From assembly GCA_965207805.1 (NCBI GenBank), contig OZ242312.1, forward strand, positions 2,728,001 to 2,792,000: a stretch of DNA of 64,000 bases, given 5' to 3'. The number at the start of each line of letters is the position of its first letter. The first letter of the stretch is position 1. This DNA is from Palauibacter sp965207805. GTDB lineage: Bacteria > Gemmatimonadota > Gemmatimonadetes > Palauibacterales > Palauibacteraceae. The position numbers and the translations under genes are program-made. Below, one piece after another: positions 44,116 to 52,221 of the stretch. The notes beneath the pieces were generated by a model. It was not told the origin of the DNA. It saw only the letters and a program-made list of their open reading frames with translations, and did no database searches.

Positions 44116-45929
44116 GTCCCGCTCCTTCCGGTCCCTCCAGTCTCGCCGGCCTCGCCGGACTTGCCGGCTCCGCCGGTCACGGAGATCCCGAGTTCCTCCA
44201 GTTCAGCCGGGGTCACCGACGATGGCGACCGTTCGAGCAGACCTCTGGCCGCGGCGGTCTTCGGGAACGCGATGACGTCCCGGATCGACGCGCAGCCGGC
44301 CATCTCGGCCACCACGCGGTCCATGCCGACCGCGAACCCCCCGTGCGGCGGGACGCCGTAGCGGAACGCCTCGAGCAGGAAACCGAAGCGCGCCTCGACC
44401 TCCTCGGGCGTGAGCCCCGTCGCCTCGAGGATGACACGCTGAACCTCGGGAAGGTGGCAACGGATGCTCCCGCTGGCGAACTCGATCCCGTTGTAGACGA
44501 TGTCGTACGCGATCGCGTTCACGGAGAGCGGATCTTCGCGCAGCCGCTCGGGGTCGGGGTCCGCCGGCATCGTGAAGGCGTGCTGGGCCGGAACGGGAAG
44601 GCCGGTGTCGGGATCCCGGTGGTAGAGGGGGAACTCCGTGATCCAGAGCCACTCCTCCCCGTTCTCGTCCACGGCGCCGAGTTCCCGTGCCGCCGCGCGC
44701 CGCAGCCGGTCGAGGGCCGGCGAACTCTCCGCGTCGCGCCCGGCGACGAGGAAGACGAGATCGCCCTCCGCCACCCCGAACTCCGCCTCGAGCGCGCGCC
44801 CGACGTCCTCGCCCACGACCTTCGCCGGCGGGCCGGACCAGCCGTCCGCGGTGCGCTTCAGCCACAGGGCGCCCTTTGCGCCGGCCGCCTGCGCGAGCTT
44901 GTCGTAGTGCGCGATGCGCGAGCGGGAGAGCGCCGCGCCGCCTTGAAGGACGAGCCCCCGGACGCGCCCGCCGGCGCGTGCGGCGCCGTCGAAGATGCCG
45001 AAACCGATGCCGGTGAGCGCGTCCGTGAAATCCTGGACCTCCCACGGGATGCGGAGGTCCGGCTTGTCGGTGCCGTAGCGCTCCATCGCCTCGGCGTGGG
45101 GCAGGCGCCGGAAGGGCACGGAGAGGTCGCGCCCGAGCCCATCCCGCCAGATGCACGCGAACATCTTCTCCGCGGCGCGGAAGACGTCGTCCTGCTCGAC
45201 GAACGCCATCTCCACGTCGATCTGGGTGAACTCGGGCTGCCGGTCCGCCCGCAGGTCTTCGTCGCGCAGACACTTCGCGATCTGGAAGTAGCGGTCGAAA
45301 CCGCCGCACATGAGAAGCTGCTTGTACAGCTGCGGCGACTGCGGGAGGGCAAAAAACCGGCCCTGGTGGACGCGGCTGGGGACGAGATAGTCCCGCGCCC
45401 CCTCCGGTGTCTGCCGCGTGAGGAGCGGGGTCTCGACCTCGACGAATCCCTGCTCGGTGAGCGAGGCGCGCACCGCGTTCGTCGCCACGTGCCGGAGTCT
45501 CAGGTTGCGCTGCATTTCGGGGCGGCGCAGGTCGAGGATCCGGTGCTTGAGGCGAAGTTCCTCGGAGGGCAGCTCTTCCTCCGGAGGCTGATAGACGAGG
45601 ATCGGGAGCGGGTCGGAGACGGACACCCGCCGCAGACTCGACACGCGGATCTCGATCTCGCCCGTGAGCATGTCCGGGTTGGGCTCGGGGCGCGGCGCGA
45701 CGACGCCCGTCGCCTGCACGACGTCCTCCGGGTTCAACTCCGTCACAAGCTGGAGGCCGGCGGCATCCGACCACTCCGGGCCGAAGGAGAGCTGGAGCAG
45801 ACCGGTCCGGTCGCGCAGGTCGACGAAGAAGAGTCCTCCGAGATCGCGACGGCGGTGTACCCAACCGATGACCCGGACTTCGCGTCCGGACCACGAGGCC
45901 TCGACCTGCCCGCAGCCGGCGTCGCGCAA
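44112..45929 (-). CDS. aspS: Aspartyl-tRNA synthetase
   Basis: A 605-residue class IIb synthetase that charges tRNA with aspartate. An OB-fold anticodon domain comes first (VIGWVHRRRDLGGLFFVDLRD). Motif 2 is QIAKCLRDEDLRADRQPEFTQ and motif 3 is near the C-terminus (GVPPHGGFAVGMDRVVAEM); a bacterial GAD insertion lies between. No ATG is present; TTG 45929 gives the normal head length. A longer open frame reaching 47135 overlaps rlmN and is not used. Whether it is discriminating or also charges tRNA-Asn is undecided. Confidence 0.92.
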
Positions 45930-46088
45930 GGCGGTCTCGAGGGAGGCCGGCTCACGCCGTTCGGTCGGTAGCGATAGTTTGGTCAGGAGAACTCGCGGCG
46001 TAAGGGAATCGGCTCGGAATCGGTTCTGAGAAGTGCGGAACGCCGCGAAAGATAGCCGATTTTCGGCGGCGCCAGCAAGAAGCGGGGG

Positions 46089-47159
46089 ATGACGGAAAAC
46101 ACACGAGCGGAACTGCTCGCGGAGTCGGGAGACGGGGGGCGGGAGCGGCTGGCGGCCTTCTTCGCCGCGCGCGGAGAGCCGGCCTACCGGGCACGGCAGG
46201 TCGAGAAGTGGGTCTGGGAGCGGGGCGTCCGTTCCTTCGACGAGATGACGAACCTCCCGGCCGACCTCCGGGAAGCGCTGGACGCGGCCTTCTCCCTCAC
46301 CCCGATCGAACCGGACTACGTCGCCCGCTCGAAGGACGGGACCGTGAAGCACCTGTGGCGGCTCGAGGACGGCGAGCGGGTCGAGTCCGTGCTCATCCCG
46401 ACGCGCGACCGCCTCACGCTCTGTCTTTCGTCGCAGGCCGGCTGCGCGCTCGCGTGCCGCTTCTGCGCCACCGGCGACTTCGGCTTTCGCCGCCAGTTGA
46501 GGGCGGCCGAGATCGTGGCGCAGTACCGCGACTCCCTGCGCGTCGCGCGCGAGGAGATGGGGCGGCCGGCGTCCAGCCCGATCTCCAACGTCGTGTACAT
46601 GGGGATGGGAGAACCTCTGGCGAACCTCGACGGGGTCATCGGATCGCTCGCGTCCCTGCACGGAGGGTTCGGGCTCGGGGCGCGGCGCATCACCGTGTCG
46701 ACGGTGGGACTCATCCCGGGGATTCTGGAACTCGCCCGGCGGCCGGAACCGTTCGAACTCGCGGTCTCGCTGCACGCGCCGTCCCACGAACTGCGGCTTC
46801 GGCTGATGCCGATCGAGAAGCGCTACCCGCTGCCGGAGCTGTTCGACGCCCTTCGCACGTATCAGAGCTACAAGAACCGGCGCATCAGCTTCGAGTACAC
46901 GCTCATCCGGGGGGTGAACGATGATCCCGCGCTGGCGGAGTCGCTGGCGAAGCTCGCGCGGGGGCTCATCTGCTTCGTGAATCTCATCCCCTTCAACCCC
47001 ATCCCCTCGCGCCCGGAGTGGGGCCCGAGTTCCGCCGAGGGGATCGCGCGTTTTTCGGAGGCGCTGGCCACGCGAGGGGTGGGCAACGCGGTGAGGAGGC
47101 CGCGGGGACGGGATATCGCCGCCGCGTGCGGGCAACTGCGCCTGTCGCGGGAGAGCTAG
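46089..47159 (+). CDS. rlmN: Dual-specificity RNA methyltransferase RlmN
   Basis: A 356-residue radical-SAM enzyme that methylates C2 of A2503 in 23S rRNA (and A37 of some tRNAs). AGCALACRFCATGDFGFRRQL contains the CxxxCxxC cluster motif, NVVYMGMGEPLANLD the GEP-type motif, and the late RDIAAACGQLRL the methyl-carrying Cys. ATG 46089 follows GGGGG. It is divergent from aspS, with about 160 bases between, where both promoters must lie. Confidence 0.95.
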   Translation: MTENTRAELLAESGDGGRERLAAFFAARGEPAYRARQVEKWVWERGVRSFDEMTNLPADLREALDAAFSLTPIEPDYVARSKDGTVKHLWRLEDGERVESVLIPTRDRLTLCLSSQAGCALACRFCATGDFGFRRQLRAAEIVAQYRDSLRVAREEMGRPASSPISNVVYMGMGEPLANLDGVIGSLASLHGGFGLGARRITVSTVGLIPGILELARRPEPFELAVSLHAPSHELRLRLMPIEKRYPLPELFDALRTYQSYKNRRISFEYTLIRGVNDDPALAESLAKLARGLICFVNLIPFNPIPSRPEWGPSSAEGIARFSEALATRGVGNAVRRPRGRDIAAACGQLRLSRES

Positions 47160-47185
47160 CCCCCGTCGTGGGACGCGGGTGCCGC

Positions 47186-47827
47186 TCAGTCCTTCCCGAG
47201 GTTCCCGAGCAGGCCGGCCCAGTCGCTCCCCACCACCACGCTCGCATCCAGGAAGAGTTCGGGATCGAGGGCGATGGCCAGCGAGTCCGCGCTCAGCTCG
47301 CGGGCGACGGCCAGCGCGGCGCCGAGGCGGCCCGATCGATCGAGAACGTGCGTGACCTCATGGTCGAAGTGGTCGGCGTTGCCGGTCGCGACGACGTCGA
47401 AACCGAGGAGCCGGAGTCGGTCGGCGAACTGACGCGCGAGCCCTCGCTCTCCGGCACCGTTGAGGACTTCGACCTTGATCCGGTTCGTCAGGTCCTCCCG
47501 TCCGGGGATCTCTCCCGTCGCGGAACCCGTCGCCGCGGGACCACCTTCCGTCGTGCCCGCCGCGGTCGCGGCCGGTACGGATCCGGTCCCGGCCAGAATG
47601 GCGAGCCGCACGACCTTCCATTCCTCCCAGAAGAGACCGATGAAGGCACCGGCGCCGATGAGAACCGCCGTCGTGATCAGTCCCCGGAATGCGGAAGCCA
47701 CTCGTTGGAATGAACCCTGCCGCCTGCGATAGGGGGCACGACCCTCGGGACCTCGTCGCGTCTCCCGCCTGGACCGCCGTCTGGACCTCGAAAGCACTTT
47801 GTCGCCTCCCGTCGTCCTCCCATCCAC
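47186..47827 (-). CDS. LytR_C-domain membrane protein
   Basis: A 213-residue protein with a strongly basic head (KVLSRSRRRSRRETRRG), one membrane helix at about residues 50-70 and an extracytoplasmic LytR C-terminal domain (NRIKVEVLNGAGERGLARQF, then ADRLRLLGFDVVATGNADHF). The catalytic LytR-CpsA-Psr domain is not present. Start is GTG 47827. It lies downstream of yqeK on the same strand, echoing the nadD-yqeK-lytR-rsfS neighbourhood, though nadD and rsfS are not here. A cell-envelope role is likely, the exact one unknown. Confidence 0.83.
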   Translation of the reverse strand: MDGRTTGGDKVLSRSRRRSRRETRRGPEGRAPYRRRQGSFQRVASAFRGLITTAVLIGAGAFIGLFWEEWKVVRLAILAGTGSVPAATAAGTTEGGPAATGSATGEIPGREDLTNRIKVEVLNGAGERGLARQFADRLRLLGFDVVATGNADHFDHEVTHVLDRSGRLGAALAVARELSADSLAIALDPELFLDASVVVGSDWAGLLGNLGKD

Positions 47828-47929
47828 CCATCGACCGTGCTCGGCCGCCGCCCTGCCTCACACTCATCCTGCGTCCTGCCACCCCTGGCAACCTAATCAA
47901 CCACTTCGCGATTTGCGAAAAACCTGCCC

Positions 47930-48445
47930 TCAGCGCGGCGCGGTGATCGCCTCCCAGAACCCGGCGGTCGCGGCGGAGACGGGGATCAGGCAGTCGATGA
48001 GGATGCCGATCTTCGCGGTCGCGACCTCGACGAGGACGGCGTGCCAGTCGTCCGGCATGCGGCGGCGCAGGCTGGTGCGCTCCCGGCCCGAGGCCAGGCG
48101 GCCCGGCTCCAGGAAATCGGCCATGTAAAGGGCCTGTCCAAGGGTGCCGAGATCCCGGTGTCCGGTCGTGTGAAAGGCGATGGCGCGCAGGAACGGCTCG
48201 TCATCGACCCCTGCCGCGCGCAGCCGGTTCGCGCAGGCCGGACCGTGGAGGAGCGCGTCGGGCCATTCATCCGGGCCGTCGACGAGGGGACGCAGGACGT
48301 CCGTGCCTTCCTCCTTGAGCGCGTCGTGCAGAAGGCCCGCCGCGCGCCAGCGGATCCGCGTCCTCGTGTCGCGCCCGAGGGCGTCCGCCCAGTCCCACAG
48401 CAGCTGGCCGACCCGTCCGGCGTGACGGATGCGCGCGGGACTCAT
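47930..48445 (-). CDS. yqeK: HD-domain hydrolase, YqeK-like
   Basis: A 171-residue protein resembling YqeK, which hydrolyses diadenosine tetraphosphate symmetrically in known cases. SPARIRHAGRVGQLLWDWAD, GLLHDALKEEG (HD pair), LLHGPACANRLR and IAFHTTGHRDLGTLGQALYMADFLEP follow the family's metal and substrate blocks. ATG 48445 was chosen over longer starts because the upstream part overlaps the divergent rqcH gene. Catalytic parts complete. Confidence 0.85.
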   Translation of the reverse strand: MSPARIRHAGRVGQLLWDWADALGRDTRTRIRWRAAGLLHDALKEEGTDVLRPLVDGPDEWPDALLHGPACANRLRAAGVDDEPFLRAIAFHTTGHRDLGTLGQALYMADFLEPGRLASGRERTSLRRRMPDDWHAVLVEVATAKIGILIDCLIPVSAATAGFWEAITAPR

Positions 48446-48572
48446 GACGGCCCAGTCGGGGGGGCGTTCCTCGGTGCCGGCCGCGTGGATGATGGGGTGA
48501 AGCTTGTCCACGTGAGGTTCGTCTCGGTCGCGGAGTTTGTCGGGATCGCGCGGGGCCCCGAATATAGTCGCA

Positions 48573-50387
48573 ATGGGCATTCGATACGACTCCCTCCTCG
48601 CCCGGGCCGTCGCCCGCGAAATCCTCGATCGCTGGCGGGGCGTCCGTATCGCCGGTCTCCGCATGGCATCGGGGCGGCGCGCCGTGGAGATCGCCTTCGA
48701 GGACGGGTCGCGGCTCGTCGCCATGCTGCACCCGCTGCACGGGCACGTCCTCGAACTGGGCGCCGATGCGCCGGCTTCAGGGGTGGAGGGGAAGGCGTTG
48801 CGGGTCGGACGGCTGTCGCTGCTGGACGCGCGGGCGCCGGCGGACGAGCGCGCCCTGCTCCTGACGTTCGGAGACCGGGCGGGGCGTCCGTGGGAAATGC
48901 TGGCGATCGAACTTCAGGACCGGCGCTGGAACGCCGTCCACTGCCGCCGGGCGGAGTCCGGCGGGGAGGAGCCCGATCCGACGGAGTCCGGCGCGGTGGG
49001 GTCCGGCACCGATTCCCGTCCGGCGTGGCGGATCGAAGCCGCGCTGCTGGCGAGGGATGCGGGCGACCGCTCGCTGCGTCGCGGGGCGTCCTATGCGCCG
49101 CCTTCGTCCGCGCGGCGAGCCGTGGCCGCCCCGCCATCGGAAGCGGAATGGGCTGCCGTGCTGGCCGGAGACGAGGCCGACCGCCGCCGGGCCGTGCTGC
49201 GGACGTGGGCGTGGACGAGCGCGCTCAACGTCGATTGGATCCTGGCCGGAGACGACCCGGCGGAGACGTACGCGCGATACCGGGTCCTCCACGCGCTCGC
49301 GGCGGCGCCCTCGGGCGGCCCGGCCGCGTCCGGTGCGCCGGGCACGCCGCCCCGGCCGGCCTTCGTGCTCGACCGCCCGTGGGGCCCCCAGCCCTATCCG
49401 CACCCCGCCGGGGCCGGCAGCGGGTCCGCCGCCGGACTGCTGACCGCGGCCGCGCAGCTGCTCGCCCCCGGCGGCGGCCCCGCCCCCGCCCTCCAGGCCC
49501 TTCCCGCGGCCGACGACGACGACGATGCCGGGGACGAAGCCGGGCAGATCCGAAAACGCCTCCGAGCCCGCCGGAAGCGGCACCGGCGCCGGGCCGCCGC
49601 GCTCGAGCGGCAGCTGGCCGCGGCCGGACCGCCAGACGAGCCCCGCCTCCTCGGCCAGATCCTCCTCGCCCGCAAGGACGAGGTGCCGAAGGGCGCTTCC
49701 ACCGTGACGCTGCCCGATTTCGACGGTGCGCCGCGCGAGATCCCGCTCGACCCCGCTCGTGACGTGGTCCACAACGCGGAGGCCCTCTTCGATGAGGCCC
49801 GACGCCGGGAGCGCGCGCTGGAGCGGCTGCCCGACGCGATCGCGGCGGCCCGGGAACGCGCGGCTGAGTTCGACGCCCACCTCGAGCGGCTCGCCGAGTC
49901 CGGTCCGTCGGACGCCCTGTGGGCCGCGGCCGGCGGGAAGCCGGTGCGCGTCGGCGCGGGCGGGCCGCGGGCGGGCGGGCCGGAACTGCGGGTGCCCTAC
50001 ACGCGGCTCCGAACCTCGGGCGGGCTGGAGATCCGGGTCGGGCGCGGGGCCCGCGACAACGACGATCTTACCTTCCGTCACTCCGCGCCGGACGACATCT
50101 GGCTGCACGCGTCCCAGGCCTCCGGCGCACACGTCATCCTGCGCTGGGGGCGAAGGGACGAGAATCCGCCGCGGCGCGACCTGCTCGAAGCCGCGATCGC
50201 GGCGGCGGTCCACAGCGGCGCGCGCCACAACCGCACGGCCCCGGTCGTCTGGACCCGCCGCAAGTACGTCCGCAAGCCGCGGAAGTCGCCGCCGGGCACG
50301 GTGACCCCGGACCGCGTTCAAACGATCTTTGTCGAACCGGATTCGGACCTCGTGAAGGCGATGAGCCGGCGCACGGAGGAAGCGTGA
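48573..50387 (+). CDS. rqcH: RqcH/NFACT-family protein (bacterial Rqc2 homologue)
   Basis: A 604-residue protein of the NFACT/FbpA family, which binds stalled large ribosomal subunits with peptidyl-tRNA and recruits tRNA-Ala for C-terminal tailing. NFACT-N comprises residues 1-200 (LLARAVAREILDRW). A coiled-coil middle lies at about 320-440, and the C-terminal NFACT-R domain carries GRGARDNDDLTFR and DDIWLHASQASGAHVIL. The middle has Gly/Ala/Pro-rich insertions not usual for the family. ATG 48573. The stop overlaps the next start by four bases (GTGA). Confidence 0.88.
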   Translation: MGIRYDSLLARAVAREILDRWRGVRIAGLRMASGRRAVEIAFEDGSRLVAMLHPLHGHVLELGADAPASGVEGKALRVGRLSLLDARAPADERALLLTFGDRAGRPWEMLAIELQDRRWNAVHCRRAESGGEEPDPTESGAVGSGTDSRPAWRIEAALLARDAGDRSLRRGASYAPPSSARRAVAAPPSEAEWAAVLAGDEADRRRAVLRTWAWTSALNVDWILAGDDPAETYARYRVLHALAAAPSGGPAASGAPGTPPRPAFVLDRPWGPQPYPHPAGAGSGSAAGLLTAAAQLLAPGGGPAPALQALPAADDDDDAGDEAGQIRKRLRARRKRHRRRAAALERQLAAAGPPDEPRLLGQILLARKDEVPKGASTVTLPDFDGAPREIPLDPARDVVHNAEALFDEARRRERALERLPDAIAAARERAAEFDAHLERLAESGPSDALWAAAGGKPVRVGAGGPRAGGPELRVPYTRLRTSGGLEIRVGRGARDNDDLTFRHSAPDDIWLHASQASGAHVILRWGRRDENPPRRDLLEAAIAAAVHSGARHNRTAPVVWTRRKYVRKPRKSPPGTVTPDRVQTIFVEPDSDLVKAMSRRTEEA

Positions 50388-51379
50388 GGACGCCGACGGC
50401 CGACGTTCCCGCGGGAACGTCTCGCGGTGAGGACGCGAAGCTCGACCGCGCGCGCGGCTGCCTCATCGGGCAGATCGCCGGCGATTCGCTCGGCAGCCTC
50501 GTCGAGTTCCAGTCGCCCGAGGACATCCTCCTCCTCTATCCCGACGGGGTCCGCGACCTCGAGGACGGGGGCACGTTCGACACGCTGGCGGGACAGCCGA
50601 CGGACGACTCCGAGATGGCGCTGGCGCTGGCCCGCACGCTGATCGCGAGCCGCACATACGACACGGAGGCGGCGAACCGCGCCTACAGGGAGTGGCTCGA
50701 TTCCGATCCGTTCGACTGCGGCTTGACGATCCGCGACGGTCTGATCGGCCATCCGCGCCACGAGAGCCAGGCCAACGGCGCGCTGATGCGCATCGGTCCG
50801 CTTGGCATCTACGGCTCCCGCCATCGACTCGACACCGTCGCGCGCTGGGCGCGGGAAGACGCCCGCCTCACGCACCCGAATCGCATCTGTCTCGACGCGA
50901 ACGCGCTCTTCGCGATGGCCCTCGCGCACGCGATCGACCGCGGCCCTGCGCCGCGCGAGTTGTACGAACGGGTGGCGACGTGGGCGAACGAAGAGGAGAT
51001 CTGCCCGGAGGTGCGGGCGTGCGTCGAGGAGGCCGCCGTCGGACCGCCGGAAGATTACATGACGCACATGGGCTGGGTCCTGATCGCGCTCCGTAACGCG
51101 CTGTGGCAGTTACGGCACGCCCCATCGCTCGAGGAGGGCGTGATCGACAGCGTGATGAGGGGCGGCGACACCGACACGAACGCCGCGATCTGCGGGGCGC
51201 TCCTGGGCGCGGTCCACGGGCTGCCGGCGATACCCGCGCGCTGGACCCGCGCCGTCCTCCACTGCCGCCCCGAAGCAGGCCTCCCCGACGTCAAGCGCCC
51301 GCGGCCCAGGACGTACTGGCCCACCGACGCCCTCAACCTCGCCACTCAACTCCTACGCTCGGAATCCCCCGCGCGCTGA
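50384..51379 (+). CDS. ADP-ribosylglycohydrolase-family protein
   Basis: A 331-residue protein of the ARH/DraG family that removes ADP-ribose from proteins or small molecules. LIGQIAGDSLGSLVEF begins the domain, QPTDDSEMALALAR supplies the first Mg2-binding Asp residues and MRGGDTDTNAAICGALLGA the second. GTG 50384 overlaps the rqcH stop (GTGA). The 18-bp palindrome (copy 6) lies in the first codons and encodes DVPAGTSR, a likely disordered head, so the repeat seems inserted at a permissive place. Substrate unknown. Confidence 0.87.
   Translation: MRTPTADVPAGTSRGEDAKLDRARGCLIGQIAGDSLGSLVEFQSPEDILLLYPDGVRDLEDGGTFDTLAGQPTDDSEMALALARTLIASRTYDTEAANRAYREWLDSDPFDCGLTIRDGLIGHPRHESQANGALMRIGPLGIYGSRHRLDTVARWAREDARLTHPNRICLDANALFAMALAHAIDRGPAPRELYERVATWANEEEICPEVRACVEEAAVGPPEDYMTHMGWVLIALRNALWQLRHAPSLEEGVIDSVMRGGDTDTNAAICGALLGAVHGLPAIPARWTRAVLHCRPEAGLPDVKRPRPRTYWPTDALNLATQLLRSESPAR
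50403..50420. repeat. 18-bp palindromic repeat, copy 6 (inside ADP-ribosylglycohydrolase gene)
   Basis: Exact ACGTTCCCGCGGGAACGT at codons 7-13, read as Asp-Val-Pro-Ala-Gly-Thr-Ser. The phase (Val-Pro-Ala-Gly-Thr) is the same as in the HNH gene. Confidence 0.9.
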
Positions 51380-51442
51380 CGTTCGGTGGCGGCCTGCGGA
51401 CTGGGAATCGGCACCCCATCCACGCGGCGTGCGCGGATCGGG

Positions 51443-52171
51443 TCAGCGGGCCTCGAGGAGCGCCCGGATTGCGGCCACTTCCTCGCGGATCGCGTTCAGT
51501 TGTCGATCCTTCGCGTCCTCCCGGGGCCGGATCACCCAGGACACCAGCGTGGCGGTCAGCGTCCCGACGAGTGCCGCGCCGACCGTCATCAGGGCGAGGC
51601 CGATGGCGCGCCCTGCAGCCGTGACCGGGAACGGGTCGCCCTGCTGGCCTGTCATGACCGTGAAGAAGGACCACCACAACGCGGCCGGACCCGAGCCGAT
51701 CTCGCCCCCCGCCGCCCGCTCGAGATAAAGGACGGCGATACTCGCGCCCACCACCGTCAGGATCGCGACGGACACAGCGACGAGGGCCGTGGTCTGTGCC
51801 CGCCGTCCCATCCAGAACGAGCCGACGACCCTCGCGGCGCGCGCCGCACGGAGAAACCTCAGAATCCGCAGTACGCGACCGATTCGGAACGCGCGGAGTT
51901 CCGTGATCGCGGGCAGGCTGGAGAGGAGATCGATCCAGCCCCAGGTGAGCATGTATCGCTTGCGGTCCTCCGCCCGGACGAGGGAGAGGAGGAAGTCCGC
52001 GAAGAAGACGACGCAGAAGGCCGTGTCCGCGTAGAAGAGGATGCGCAGGATCTCGGGGTCCAGCGGCAGCGCCAGTTCCAGGACGAGAGCCACGAGCACG
52101 AGCACGCAGCAGACCAGCATGAAGATCTGATATGGTGACGCGGTCGGAGGTGGTCGATCTGCTTCCGTCAT
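51443..52171 (-). CDS. Voltage-gated-type ion channel with altered filter
   Basis: A 242-residue inner-membrane protein with six helices. S1-S4 lie at about 15-120, with S4 being FRIGRVLRILRFLRAARAARV, rich in Arg as in voltage sensors. S5 is at about 135-155, the pore at 170-190 and S6 at 195-220. A short acidic coiled tail follows. The pore has FTVMTGQQGDPFP where potassium channels have TVGYGD, so Gly-Tyr-Gly is replaced by Gln-Gln-Gly and selectivity may differ. ATG 52171. Lies 50 bases downstream of the acyl-CoA oxidase fusion. Ion carried is unknown. Confidence 0.82.
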   Translation of the reverse strand: MTEADRPPPTASPYQIFMLVCCVLVLVALVLELALPLDPEILRILFYADTAFCVVFFADFLLSLVRAEDRKRYMLTWGWIDLLSSLPAITELRAFRIGRVLRILRFLRAARAARVVGSFWMGRRAQTTALVAVSVAILTVVGASIAVLYLERAAGGEIGSGPAALWWSFFTVMTGQQGDPFPVTAAGRAIGLALMTVGAALVGTLTATLVSWVIRPREDAKDRQLNAIREEVAAIRALLEAR

Positions 52172-52221
52172 GCTTCCTCCCGAGAGTGTGTTCGGAGTTG
52201 CGGTTGCGGGCCGCCGCGCCG

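Noticed and set aside
45930..47135. N-terminal extension of aspS by about 400 residues
   Set aside because: It overlaps rlmN on the other strand, and the aspartyl-tRNA synthetase fold is complete from 45929.
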